This document shows positions 49,056-56,927 of a stretch of 64,000 bases of DNA, piece after piece. The DNA is from Terribacillus sp. FSL K6-0262. Its GTDB lineage: Bacteria; Bacillota; Bacilli; Bacillales; Amphibacillaceae. Location: positions 744,001 through 808,000 of the forward strand of contig NZ_CP150277.1 of NCBI RefSeq assembly GCF_037977385.1, read 5' to 3'. The notes under the pieces were generated by a model. The model did no database searches, had not been told where the DNA came from, and saw nothing but the letters and a program-made list of their open reading frames with translations. How positions within the stretch are numbered: the first letter of the stretch is position 1; each line of letters begins with the position of its first letter. A program made the position numbers and the translations under genes.

Positions 49056-49084
49056 ACTTTTGTGACGGATCATCAATTACATAC

Positions 49085-49157
49085 GGGGCATTAGCTCAGC
49101 TGGGAGAGCGCTTCGCTGGCAGCGAAGAGGTCAGCGGTTCGAGCCCGCTATGCTCCA
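49085..49157 (+). tRNA. tRNA-Ala (GGC)
   Basis: A full cloverleaf with anticodon loop CTGGCAG (GGC) and acceptor GGGGCAT/ATGCTCC. The CCA is not encoded. It is a single-gene transcription unit with promoter and terminator. Confidence 0.97.
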
Positions 49158-49167
49158 CTAAGATAGC

Positions 49168-49207
49168 GAAAAAGAGGCATACTGATTTATGCCTCTTTTT
49201 CGTTTTT
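49168..49207 (+). terminator. Terminator after tRNA-Ala (possibly bidirectional)
   Basis: Stem AAAAAGAGGCATA/TATGCCTCTTTTT with T-runs on both strands; it can also close the NAD operon on the minus strand. Confidence 0.85.
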
Positions 49208-49224
49208 CCCAATGAAATGATCTA

Positions 49225-49839
49225 TCATCCATATATCCGATGCTCCTTGATATACCGATAACAGCTCTCCGGCAGCAAATATCTCGGCTCTCCTCCAACA
49301 GCGAGCTCATCGCGGATATAAGTGGAGCTGATTTCCATCGCCAGCCCTTTATCAATCAGATGAAAGGTTTGGCCGTCATCATGGTTGCGCAAAAGCGGTG
49401 AACGACTGATGACTTTCAGCATATCAATACCGTTACGGGCCATGACGATGAATCGATTATCACGCACCAGTTCTTCGCTATTTCCCCATTTGCCTGCTCC
49501 GATATCCTCAAGCAGATCTGCACCCATGATGAAATATATCTCATCATCTGGATAGACTTCCTTGAAATGCTTCAGTGTCTGCTCGGTATACGCATTCCAG
49601 GCTTCTTGCTTCATTTCGTAATCATCGGCAATATAACGGTCATTATCCTGTATAGCCATCTGAACCATTTGCCAACGATGTTCGTCGGTCGTATTGAGTT
49701 TTTTATCCTTCCGCTTACTGGAGCAAGGCAGGAAGATCACCTTATCCAGCTTGCAGCGATGGGCTACCGTGCTGGCGGTCCATAAATGGACATTGGTAAT
49801 CGGATCGAAGGAAGAACCATAAATTCCGATTTTCCCCAT
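49225..49839 (-). CDS. NadD-like nicotinate-nucleotide adenylyltransferase
   Basis: A 204-residue nucleotidyltransferase that should adenylylate nicotinate mononucleotide to NaAD. The N-terminal signature is GSSFDPITNVHLWTA (residues 6-20), where the usual T/HxGH reads TNVH with Val for Gly; the C-terminal ISSTYIRDEL (about 166-175) is typical. ATG at 49839 follows GGAGGAG; it overlaps the stop of the NAPRTase gene. Since the main nadD usually sits elsewhere in Bacillaceae, this is likely a second, salvage-dedicated copy. Confidence 0.85.
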   Translation of the reverse strand: MGKIGIYGSSFDPITNVHLWTASTVAHRCKLDKVIFLPCSSKRKDKKLNTTDEHRWQMVQMAIQDNDRYIADDYEMKQEAWNAYTEQTLKHFKEVYPDDEIYFIMGADLLEDIGAGKWGNSEELVRDNRFIVMARNGIDMLKVISRSPLLRNHDDGQTFHLIDKGLAMEISSTYIRDELAVGGEPRYLLPESCYRYIKEHRIYG

Positions 49840-49840
49840 A

Positions 49841-51301
49841 TCACTTCTCCTCCAGCTGTGACTTGATGTGTTCAATCAATTGCATCTTATTGTTCCAGCA
49901 AGCTGTGCTCAAGTCGACAGGATACGCTTCGGGGTTATGTGTCCGTTTATATTCATCCCATAGATAGGTGAGGCTGTGCTTCACATATTCACGCGTCTCT
50001 TTCAGTGATGGCAGCTCATAGACGAGCTCGCCATTCCGGAAAATAGGCTGCTGAAGCTCCTTCGCCTCGAAGTCCGTTACGAACTTACTGATGTACGGAT
50101 AAGTCGGGTGGAACATCTTAAGCCTCTTTTCATCCTCTGGCTTTTCATCCTTTAGCGCAATATAATCCCCCTCCGATTTCTGATTGACCCGATTTATGAT
50201 CCGATAGACACGTTTCAAACCAGGGGTGGATACTTTTTCAGGATTGGCGCTGATTTTGATTGTATCGACCATATTGCCATTGTCATCCTCGATGGAGACG
50301 ATTTTATAAACGGCCCCCAATGCAGGCTGATCATACGCGGTTATGAGCTTGGTGCCGATGCCCCAATTGTCGATCTTTGCGCCCTGTGCCTTCAATGCCC
50401 CGATTGTTTCCTCATCCAAATCATTGGAGGCAGTTATTTTCGTTTCCGTGAAACCCGCTTCATCCAGCATCTTGCGCGCTTGCTTTGACAAATAAGCGAG
50501 ATCTCCGCTATCCAGCCGAATGGCATTGAAATTGATTTTATCTCCCATTTCTTTTGCTACCCTGATGGCATTAGGCACACCCGACTTCAATGTATCATAC
50601 GTATCTACAAGGAAAGTACAGTCCACATGGCTTTCTGCATACTTGCGAAAGGCCTCATACTCGTCGATATATGCCTGTACAAGTGCGTGGGCATGCGTAC
50701 CGGCAACCGGGATGCCGAATTTCTTACCCGCTCTCACATTCGACGTAGCATGGAACCCGCCGATGTAGGCAGCCCTGGTCCCCCAAATGGCTGCATCCAT
50801 CTCTTGGGCACGCCGGGAGCCGAATTCCATTGCAGTATCCCCCTCATCCAAGACCTGCATGATACGGGCTGCTTTCGTGGCAATCAGCGTTTGATAGTTC
50901 ACGATATTCAGCAAAGCCGTTTCGATGAGCTGGGCCTGGGCCAGCGGCGCTTCCACCCGGATGATCGGTTCGGTACCGAAAACCAGCTCCCCCTCCTGCA
51001 TGCTGTACAAATCGCCAGTAAAACGCAGCTCGCGCAAGTAGGCGATGAATGCTCCATCATATCCAAGCTCCTGCTCCAGATAGTCCAAATCGGAGTTCGA
51101 GAAGCGGAAATCCTTCAGGTAATCGATGACACGCTCCAAGCCGGCAAAGACGGCAAAGCCATTGCCAAATGGCTGCTTACGGAAAAACAGTTCGAATACG
51201 GCTTTGCGATTATGTTTTCCATCCTTCCAATATGTCTGGGCCATATTGATTTGATAAAGGTCGGTATGCAATGCAGTGCTATCGTCCTGATAATATGTCA
51301 T
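49841..51301 (-). CDS. pncB: Nicotinate phosphoribosyltransferase
   Basis: A 486-residue NAPRTase that makes nicotinate mononucleotide from nicotinate and PRPP. Conserved segments include the N-terminal TDLYQINMAQTYW, EFGSRRAQEMDAA, GTHAHALV with the catalytic histidine region, and IRLDSGDLAYLSKQARKMLDEAGF. It has the length of the Firmicute family (YueK type). Its ATG overlaps the nicotinamidase stop by four bases. Confidence 0.93.
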   Translation of the reverse strand: MTYYQDDSTALHTDLYQINMAQTYWKDGKHNRKAVFELFFRKQPFGNGFAVFAGLERVIDYLKDFRFSNSDLDYLEQELGYDGAFIAYLRELRFTGDLYSMQEGELVFGTEPIIRVEAPLAQAQLIETALLNIVNYQTLIATKAARIMQVLDEGDTAMEFGSRRAQEMDAAIWGTRAAYIGGFHATSNVRAGKKFGIPVAGTHAHALVQAYIDEYEAFRKYAESHVDCTFLVDTYDTLKSGVPNAIRVAKEMGDKINFNAIRLDSGDLAYLSKQARKMLDEAGFTETKITASNDLDEETIGALKAQGAKIDNWGIGTKLITAYDQPALGAVYKIVSIEDDNGNMVDTIKISANPEKVSTPGLKRVYRIINRVNQKSEGDYIALKDEKPEDEKRLKMFHPTYPYISKFVTDFEAKELQQPIFRNGELVYELPSLKETREYVKHSLTYLWDEYKRTHNPEAYPVDLSTACWNNKMQLIEHIKSQLEEK

Positions 51302-51861
51302 TTTTCCTTTCCTCCTTCGACAACTTCAGCACCTAATACGTTTTTAAAATGATGCAGCGCATAGGAATGCCCTTCCTGATGGAAGCTCGCCACCGCATCG
51401 GCATGGACGATGATTTTGAAGCCATAGTTATAAGCATCGACAAGCGTGTGAAAAACACAAATATCCGTGGCCACGCCAATCACATGGATTTCCTCAATCC
51501 CTCGTTCCTTGAGCCGCTGCAGCAGGTCGGTACCAGCAAATGCACTGTACCTTGTCTTATCCATAAAGTACACATTCGCTTTCTGTTTTGCCGTTTCATA
51601 TACCTCGGCAAGTCTTCCGTACAAATCCCTCCCCTGTGTCCCTTCGATATTGTGGGGCGGATACAGCTTTGTTTCCGGATGGAATGCATCCCCTTCCTCA
51701 TGCTTATCGATGGCAAAAACAACATAGTCCCCACTCTCGATGAATCCGGAGGTGATCGCTGTCAGCCGCTCCTCGATCTCACGTCCAGGCTCCCCGCAAG
51801 TGAGCGCTCCGTTTTCTGCCACAAAATCATTGGTATAATCGATATTGATCAATGCCTTCAT
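51298..51861 (-). CDS. pncA: Nicotinamidase/isochorismatase-family cysteine hydrolase
   Basis: A 187-residue hydrolase that deamidates nicotinamide to nicotinate. The catalytic triad Asp9 (NIDYTNDF), Lys (FMDKTRYSAF) and Cys (GVATDICV) and the metal-site DKHEEGDAFHPE are visible. The neighbouring pncB strongly supports nicotinamidase rather than another isochorismatase. It starts 18 bases after the Nudix gene ends. Confidence 0.92.
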   Translation of the reverse strand: MKALINIDYTNDFVAENGALTCGEPGREIEERLTAITSGFIESGDYVVFAIDKHEEGDAFHPETKLYPPHNIEGTQGRDLYGRLAEVYETAKQKANVYFMDKTRYSAFAGTDLLQRLKERGIEEIHVIGVATDICVFHTLVDAYNYGFKIIVHADAVASFHQEGHSYALHHFKNVLGAEVVEGGKEK

Positions 51862-51879
51862 CCTAAATCCTCCTCTTGA

Positions 51880-52656
51880 TTAATGACGGGCTGTATAAAT
51901 CGATTGCTTTATTTCTGCATCCACGAAACGATAAAGCTGTGTCGGAAGCTTGGAGGTACGCTGTGTCTTTTGGCCTTCGACTGCTTCAATGAAAGGCAGT
52001 GACTTGATTTTACGTGCAAACGCCTGTTCATTCCGGATTGCCTTGTCATCGGTGACGGTAAGCAGGACAGCCTGCAGCTCCGAGTAGGTGAATGCCTCCG
52101 GCAGGAATTGCTTTGCAACTGTAGTTTGCAATAAATCCCGCGAGATATGAGCGACGGCATCACGAATGATGGCTGAATGATCGAATGCCAACAGATCCCA
52201 CTCGAGTTCCTCTAATGAAAACAATTCCACATCGGCAGCATCATCACTCGCTCTTCTGTCACATAATGCATGCTCCGGCACAATGGCATAATGTGCATTC
52301 GAAATGATCCATCCGCGCGGATCCCGTCCGGGCTGATCATAAACACCGAAATGCGCCAGATGAATGTGCTCTATACCCGTCTCTTCTTTCAATTCACGGC
52401 TGGCTGCCTCAAGGGCAGTTTCTTCCGGTGCCACGAATCCTCCTGGCAATGCCCATTTACCTGCTTCGATATTGGGATCCCCCTCCGTATCAAGCTCCGC
52501 TCGCTTAATGAGCATCAGCTTTAGCTCCATCTTGGGCGGGGCATATGCTTTCGTTTTTTCCGATGTAATCGTAAATACGGCTATGTCCGAGGTATAACCA
52601 TCAGGTGTGCGATAGCGGCTGACATCATAGTGTTTCACTTCTTTATTCGACTTCAA
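51880..52656 (-). CDS. NrtR-like Nudix transcriptional regulator of NAD salvage
   Basis: A 258-residue protein with an N-terminal Nudix domain (Nudix box GGFVAPEETALEAASRELKEETGI near 72-95) and a C-terminal winged-helix region (about 160-240), the layout of NrtR. Those proteins bind ADP-ribose or related NAD metabolites and repress NAD synthesis genes. It heads the NAD operon. Translation probably starts at TTG (52654-52656), nine bases after AGGAG; an ATG four bases before it opens only five codons. A plain ADP-ribose pyrophosphatase is the alternative. Confidence 0.82.
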   Translation of the reverse strand: MKSNKEVKHYDVSRYRTPDGYTSDIAVFTITSEKTKAYAPPKMELKLMLIKRAELDTEGDPNIEAGKWALPGGFVAPEETALEAASRELKEETGIEHIHLAHFGVYDQPGRDPRGWIISNAHYAIVPEHALCDRRASDDAADVELFSLEELEWDLLAFDHSAIIRDAVAHISRDLLQTTVAKQFLPEAFTYSELQAVLLTVTDDKAIRNEQAFARKIKSLPFIEAVEGQKTQRTSKLPTQLYRFVDAEIKQSIYTARH

Positions 52657-52675
52657 TCATATAATCTCCTTTTAA

Positions 52676-52690
52676 TTAACAATATGTTAA
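52676..52690. promoter_or_regulatory. Palindromic operator candidate of the NAD operon
   Basis: TTAACA and TGTTAA arms around a 3-base centre, with a third half-site at 52692-52697. It overlaps the presumed -10 region (TTGCAT, 17 bases, TAACAT on the minus strand) and lies just upstream of the ribosome site, so a bound repressor would block initiation. Confidence 0.5.
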
Positions 52691-52737
52691 ATGTTAATCG
52701 TATTGTATGCAAGTTACCTTCTTCTTGTCAAGGATAA

Positions 52738-52770
52738 ACAAAAAAGCCTCCTCTGGGATGAAGGAGACTT
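52738..52770 (-). terminator. Terminator after the small membrane protein gene
   Basis: Stem GTCTCCT/AGGAGGC (one G-U) followed by TTTTTT on the minus strand. Confidence 0.7.
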
Positions 52771-53005
52771 ATGTCTGTGTCAAAATCATGGCCATTGCAA
52801 CAACGACAATCACGAAAATGACGGCATATAATCCGGCAATCAGCTTTCTTTTGTTCAAGCTCGCCTCAATTGCAAACAGCAAAAACATAAGAGATAATAG
52901 CGGCAGCATCAATTTGGGATTCACTTCATAATCCTGATCGATATATCGGTAGACGCCGATCGCAATGACAATCATGGCGAGCAGAGCATTTATTTTTCGT
53001 AACAT
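52769..53005 (-). CDS. Small three-helix membrane protein, unknown function
   Basis: A 78-residue protein with three hydrophobic segments (about 5-20, 30-47 and 54-76), the first being an N-terminal helix without a cleavage site. It may belong to one of the small Bacillus DUF families (a DUF3953-like plan), but I cannot confirm this. ATG at 53005 follows GGAAG; the 55-codon upstream extension overlaps the divergent gene and is rejected. Confidence 0.7.
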   Translation of the reverse strand: MLRKINALLAMIVIAIGVYRYIDQDYEVNPKLMLPLLSLMFLLFAIEASLNKRKLIAGLYAVIFVIVVVAMAMILTQT

Positions 53006-53092
53006 TTGCTTTCTTCCTTTCCAGGTCGCATGATGAGTCATAGACAGTATAACAGGACGAAGCTCCTTGTTGAATAGAAAGGGGTATGTACT

Positions 53093-53353
53093 ATGCCGAC
53101 TTATGACGAATGGCAAGCGACCTATAAAGAGACGGCCATCCGGGAAATTCAGAAATACTTCCGGATTCACGAAATCGGAAACATATCAGAAGCAGTTTTG
53201 GAATCAGTATCCACCCGGATTGCCCAGCAGTCGGAGCGCATTGAAGATGAAACATTCGCTTCCTTGCTGGATCAGATCAGCCGCAGCTTAGCTAAAAATG
53301 ATATACAGGATGTCAGGAATAAATACTATGATTTGGAACAGCTGCCTATTTAG
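53093..53353 (+). CDS. Hypothetical acidic helical protein, 86 residues
   Basis: An 86-residue, charged, helical protein with no membrane segment; not recognised. ATG at 53093 follows GAAAGGGG by eight bases. It ends eight bases inside the convergent quinone reductase pseudogene (stop region 53346). Confidence 0.65.
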   Translation: MPTYDEWQATYKETAIREIQKYFRIHEIGNISEAVLESVSTRIAQQSERIEDETFASLLDQISRSLAKNDIQDVRNKYYDLEQLPI

Positions 53354-53930
53354 ACAGCTTACGAAAGAATGTTTCGATTCGACTCAGATACTTTTTCTGT
53401 TTTCCGCCCTGCTTTTCCATGCTGCCAAACTCGAAGATCTTAAACTTGCGAATGCCGACAAACTGAAACAATGCTCGCTTCATCAGGATTTTATGGGCAT
53501 TTCGCAAATAAAAACGGCTATATACGGAGGGGCCTTTCATCGTCGAAACACATACTGCCAGCTTTCCTTTCAAAAGTCCCTCCGGCAGCAGGCCCTAATC
53601 CCGATAGGCAAAATTTGCTGCAAAGACTTGATCGATGAACCCTAGCAGCATCGCCGGCGGCCGCCCCCAAAAAATCGGATAGACGAATACAAGCAAATCG
53701 GCCTGACTGACTTTGTCGCGATATGATGCAAAATCCGGTTCGTTGTGCATATCCCGGCGCCGCTTTTTTTCATTGAAAACCAAGACAGGATCGAAGTCTT
53801 CCTCATACAAATCAATCGTATCGGTTTTGCTGATGGCAGGGTTGGCTTGGATGCCTTCTTGCACTGCCTGTAAAAAGCTATAGCTGAGTGATGCATGATT
53901 CGGATGAGTGTATACCAGTAAAGCGTTCAT
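53346..53930 (-). pseudogene. NAD(P)H quinone reductase (flavodoxin fold) interrupted by an amber codon
   Basis: A 194-codon frame of the NAD(P)H dehydrogenase (quinone)/KefF-like family: N-terminal THPNHASLSYSF flavin loop, YPIFWGRPPAMLLGFIDQVFA and the C-terminal LPEGLLKGKLAVCVST. Codon 112 is TAG (53595-53597), directly followed in the same frame by normal sequence to the stop at 53346. One point change from a Lys or Gln codon would explain it. The family motif at the break usually reads GFAY-x-x-G-x-LP, so nothing else is missing. Either a recent pseudogene or amber suppression/sequence error. Confidence 0.82.
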
Positions 53931-53984
53931 TTAATCCCTCCTGAATCAAGCTATCTCCTATACGCCAATCATTAAAAAAAGTTA

Positions 53985-54020
53985 CAAAAAAAAGAATGCC
54001 GGCGTTATACCTGCACTCTT
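53985..54020 (-). terminator. Terminator after the DUF4190-type gene
   Basis: Imperfect GC-rich stem (GAGTGC..GCATTC) followed by eight T on the minus strand. Confidence 0.65.
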
Positions 54021-54026
54021 TTTCAT

Positions 54027-54257
54027 TTATCCTGTCAAAGCAAGGATAAGGATGGCCACGATTTGATAGCCTGCACCGATGATACTCGTGGCCATCCCTC
54101 CGATTGCCATACCTCTTCCTGCCCTTTCGACATGATCAGCTTTCCTTATCGTATGTAACGCAAGGACAAAACCAATGATCCCGAAGAAGATACCGTATAG
54201 AGAAAGAAACAGACTGATGACCCCGAACACGAGCGATATAAGCGCTGTTTTCTGCAT
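54027..54257 (-). CDS. DUF4190-like small membrane protein
   Basis: A 76-residue protein with two membrane helices (about 3-32 and 48-74) joined by a charged loop (HTIRKADHVERAGRGMAIGGMAT), the plan of DUF4190. Function unknown. ATG at 54257 has GGAG nine bases before it. Confidence 0.75.
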   Translation of the reverse strand: MQKTALISLVFGVISLFLSLYGIFFGIIGFVLALHTIRKADHVERAGRGMAIGGMATSIIGAGYQIVAILILALTG

Positions 54258-54354
54258 GGAGCAAAACTCCTTTGTCCATAGTTCTGATTCCATTGTACGC
54301 CTAGTCCTTCCCTGCTGTCGTGTTTCTTAACTTATCTAAATCATTTTATGCTAA

Positions 54355-54388
54355 ACAAAAAAGGCACCCTCTTAAGAGGATACCCTTG
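54355..54388 (-). terminator. Terminator after the AGCS symporter gene
   Basis: Stem GGTATCCTCT/AGAGGGTGCC (G-U pairs) followed by TTTTTTG on the minus strand. Confidence 0.7.
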
Positions 54389-55796
54389 ATTTGTCAGCTT
54401 GCTTTGCCCAAACATCTTCGTCAACATTCGGGATTCCCGCTACGCTGTCTGCATAGAATTGTGGGTTTTTCCCAGCCCGCTTTTGGGTCATATAATCTTT
54501 CAAAGCACGGAAAGCGATTCTTCCAAGCAGCACAATGGCGATCAAGTTGATGAATGCCATGATTGCCATGAAGAGATCGGCCACTCCCCACACAAAATCA
54601 AGGCTTGCCACGGAACCGACTGCAACCATCGCAACTACTGCGACGCGATAGATGAACAGCCATGTTTTGCTAGGCTTGATGAAATTGATGTTCGACTCCC
54701 CATAGAAATAGTTACCGACTACAGATGAGAAGGCAAACAAGAGGACGATCAAAGCGATGAAGATTCCTGCCCATGATCCCACAAGTGAACTCAACGCATC
54801 CTGTGTCAGTACGATTCCATCAGATTCCGTACTTGTATAGAGACCAGAAAGAATGACGATAAATGCAGTAGCTGTACAGACACCAAATGTATCGACATAT
54901 ACCCCAAATGATTGGATGAAGCCTTGTTTCACCGGATGGGATACATTGGCAGTAGCCGCAGCTTGCGGCGCACTACCCATACCGGCTTCATTGGAGAACA
55001 TGCCTCGTTTGATACCTTGCATCATAGCAGTACCGACAGCTCCGCCAGCAATTTCCCTGATGCCGAAAGCATCCTGGAAAATAATCATGAATGCATGCGG
55101 AATATCTGTGATATGGAAGATGATGATACCGATCGCCAGCAGGATATATCCCCCTGCCATCACCGGCACGATGATTTCGGATACTTTGACAATCACCTTG
55201 GTTCCCCCGAAGATGATAAGTGCACTGACGACTGTCATAACGACCGCCAGCAATTCTTTGCTGATACCGAAAGAACTGTGGAATGCACTTACGATCGTAT
55301 TGGCCTGGACGGAATTAAAGGCAAGACCGAATGTCAACGTAATGATCACAGCAAAAGTGACTCCCAACCAGCGCTGTCCCAGGGCTTTCTCCATATAGTA
55401 AGCCGGCCCTCCCCGGAAGGAAGCTTCACCGTCACGTGTCTTATAGATCTGCGCCAGTGTTGCCTCGATGAACCCGGAAGCTGCACCCAGGAAGGCCATC
55501 AGCCACATCCAGAATACTGCGCCCGGACCGCCGACAGAGATTGCCAGTGCCACACCTGCCAGGTTGCCAGTACCTACCCGGGCAGCTGCACTGATACAGA
55601 AGGCCTGGAACGAACTGACTCCTTTCCCATCAGCAGACTTTTCACCGATCAGTTTAAACATATGCGGTATTTGCGTGAATGTCGCCAATTTAAGCCGAAG
55701 GGTAAAATAGAGACCGACAAGGAGCAATAACCCCATCATGATATAAGTCCACATAAAATCGCTCGCGGACTGTATTATTTTTAATAATATATCCAT
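54372..55796 (-). CDS. Alanine/glycine:cation symporter family protein (AGCS)
   Basis: A 474-residue permease with about eleven helices. Family stretches include ARVGTGNLAGVALAISVGGPGAVFWMW (about 72-98) and GMFSNEAGMGSAPQAAATA (about 266-284), which line the Na+/amino-acid site. It imports alanine or glycine with Na+ or H+. Full length and intact. Similar to B. subtilis AlsT-type transporters. Confidence 0.93.
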   Translation of the reverse strand: MDILLKIIQSASDFMWTYIMMGLLLLVGLYFTLRLKLATFTQIPHMFKLIGEKSADGKGVSSFQAFCISAAARVGTGNLAGVALAISVGGPGAVFWMWLMAFLGAASGFIEATLAQIYKTRDGEASFRGGPAYYMEKALGQRWLGVTFAVIITLTFGLAFNSVQANTIVSAFHSSFGISKELLAVVMTVVSALIIFGGTKVIVKVSEIIVPVMAGGYILLAIGIIIFHITDIPHAFMIIFQDAFGIREIAGGAVGTAMMQGIKRGMFSNEAGMGSAPQAAATANVSHPVKQGFIQSFGVYVDTFGVCTATAFIVILSGLYTSTESDGIVLTQDALSSLVGSWAGIFIALIVLLFAFSSVVGNYFYGESNINFIKPSKTWLFIYRVAVVAMVAVGSVASLDFVWGVADLFMAIMAFINLIAIVLLGRIAFRALKDYMTQKRAGKNPQFYADSVAGIPNVDEDVWAKQADKSRVSS

Positions 55797-55890
55797 TTCT
55801 TTCTCTCCCCATTAAAAATACACCTTTTCAATGTAACAAAATCTAACATGATGCGCAATGTTTTTTCCTTCCATAGCAGTCTGTCATTCA

Positions 55891-55899
55891 TGTTATACT
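55891..55899 (+). promoter_or_regulatory. Extended -10 promoter
   Basis: TGTTATACT 30 bases upstream of the 59-residue membrane protein gene; -35 not evident. Confidence 0.45.
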
Positions 55900-55928
55900 G
55901 GAATTACAAAAGCAAGGTGGGATAAGAA

Positions 55929-56108
55929 TTGACGCAAACCAAGGAGAAAAAACCCTTCCGCTACCCTTTGGCGATCACAGTCGGCATCATTACGGCAATA
56001 CTGTTCGGTATCGCCCTTCAAAGTGTCGCAATCGGGTTAGCAATGGGCTGTATATGGGCAATCGTTTTCGGATCGATGCCAAAAGGAAAACAAAAGGGGC
56101 AAAAATAA
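55929..56108 (+). CDS. Small membrane protein, 59 residues
   Basis: A 59-residue protein starting at TTG with AAGGTGG about eight bases before it. A basic N-terminus (1-13) is followed by one long or two short helices (about 14-50) and a basic tail (KGKQKGQK). Its stop shares one base with the start of the acetyltransferase gene (TAATG), so the two are coupled. Family not recognised. Confidence 0.65.
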   Translation: MTQTKEKKPFRYPLAITVGIITAILFGIALQSVAIGLAMGCIWAIVFGSMPKGKQKGQK

Positions 56109-56497
56109 TGATAGCGATACGTCCCTATCAGACGGAAGATCTGCGCTCGATCATTTCATTATTAAAGACAGAGGGCTGGACTACACTCGCCGCTGATCCC
56201 AAGCGCTTCGACCAAGCGATGAAGGGATCGGCTCCTGCTCTGGTTGCTGTGAAGGATGGGATGATCAGCGGATATATCCGCTGTATCACGGATAAAGTCA
56301 TCACGCTTCTCGTTGCCGAACTGCTGGTAGCTGACAGCCTGCGCGGGCAAGGTGTCGGCGGCAGGCTCCTTCAAGAAGCTCATGATCTGTTCCCTTCTAC
56401 ACGCATGGAGATGCTGGCAACCAGTACGTCAAAATCGTACTACGAACAAAAGAAATTCCGCCCCTTCTATGGGTTCCGCAAGACGTATGCCGAGTAA
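56108..56497 (+). CDS. GNAT family N-acetyltransferase
   Basis: A 129-residue acetyltransferase. Motif A is LLVADSLRGQGVGGRLLQEAH (about 73-93) with the acetyl-CoA pyrophosphate loop RGQGVG, followed by the motif B region (MLATSTSKSYYEQKKFRPFYGF). The acceptor is unknown. ATG at 56108 overlaps the preceding stop codon. Confidence 0.88.
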   Translation: MIAIRPYQTEDLRSIISLLKTEGWTTLAADPKRFDQAMKGSAPALVAVKDGMISGYIRCITDKVITLLVAELLVADSLRGQGVGGRLLQEAHDLFPSTRMEMLATSTSKSYYEQKKFRPFYGFRKTYAE

Positions 56498-56591
56498 CCC
56501 TCCATTTACCAGCATATTTGATCTTTTCATTGTTTGTCTATTTGCACAGTGGGAAATACATTACTGACGCAATAAGAGGAGGCAATGAAAA

Positions 56592-56900
56592 ATGACAGAT
56601 GAAGCTCGCGCGCAAAATACTGTGAAAAATTTACCTCAAGAAGAAAAAAACGAGATCCTGAACAACTTCCATGACTTCCAGGATTATTTAGGAAACAAAG
56701 TGAAACAAGGGGAACGCCTCGGTTTGAGCGAAGAGGCTTTGACAAAAGCCGCCCAGCGCGTTGCCGATTATCTTGCGGAAAATGAAGAACCTCGCAATCG
56801 TGAAGAGTACTTGCTCAAACAGCTATGGCTTGCAGCTGATGAAGAGAACAAAAAGCCACTTGCGAATACACTCGTGAAGCTGGCTGCCCGAACAAATTAA
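56592..56900 (+). CDS. DUF3243 family protein (YmfJ-like)
   Basis: A 102-residue acidic helical cytosolic protein. The stretches FHDFQDYLGNKVKQGERLGLSEEAL and ADYLAENEEPRNREEYLLKQLW are typical of DUF3243, which includes B. subtilis YmfJ. Function unknown. ATG follows AGAGGAGG. Confidence 0.85.
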   Translation: MTDEARAQNTVKNLPQEEKNEILNNFHDFQDYLGNKVKQGERLGLSEEALTKAAQRVADYLAENEEPRNREEYLLKQLWLAADEENKKPLANTLVKLAARTN

Positions 56901-56927
56901 AGCGGATCCGATCGGATCCGCTTTTTC
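56899..56927. terminator. Bidirectional terminator
   Basis: A near-perfect palindrome AAAGCGGATCCGATCGGATC plus CGCTTTTT between convergent genes. Confidence 0.85.

Noticed and set aside
53595..53597. Amber codon as a pyrrolysine or selenocysteine-type recoding site
   Set aside because: TAG recoding to pyrrolysine is not expected in Bacillaceae and there is no local signal; a nonsense mutation is the simpler reading.
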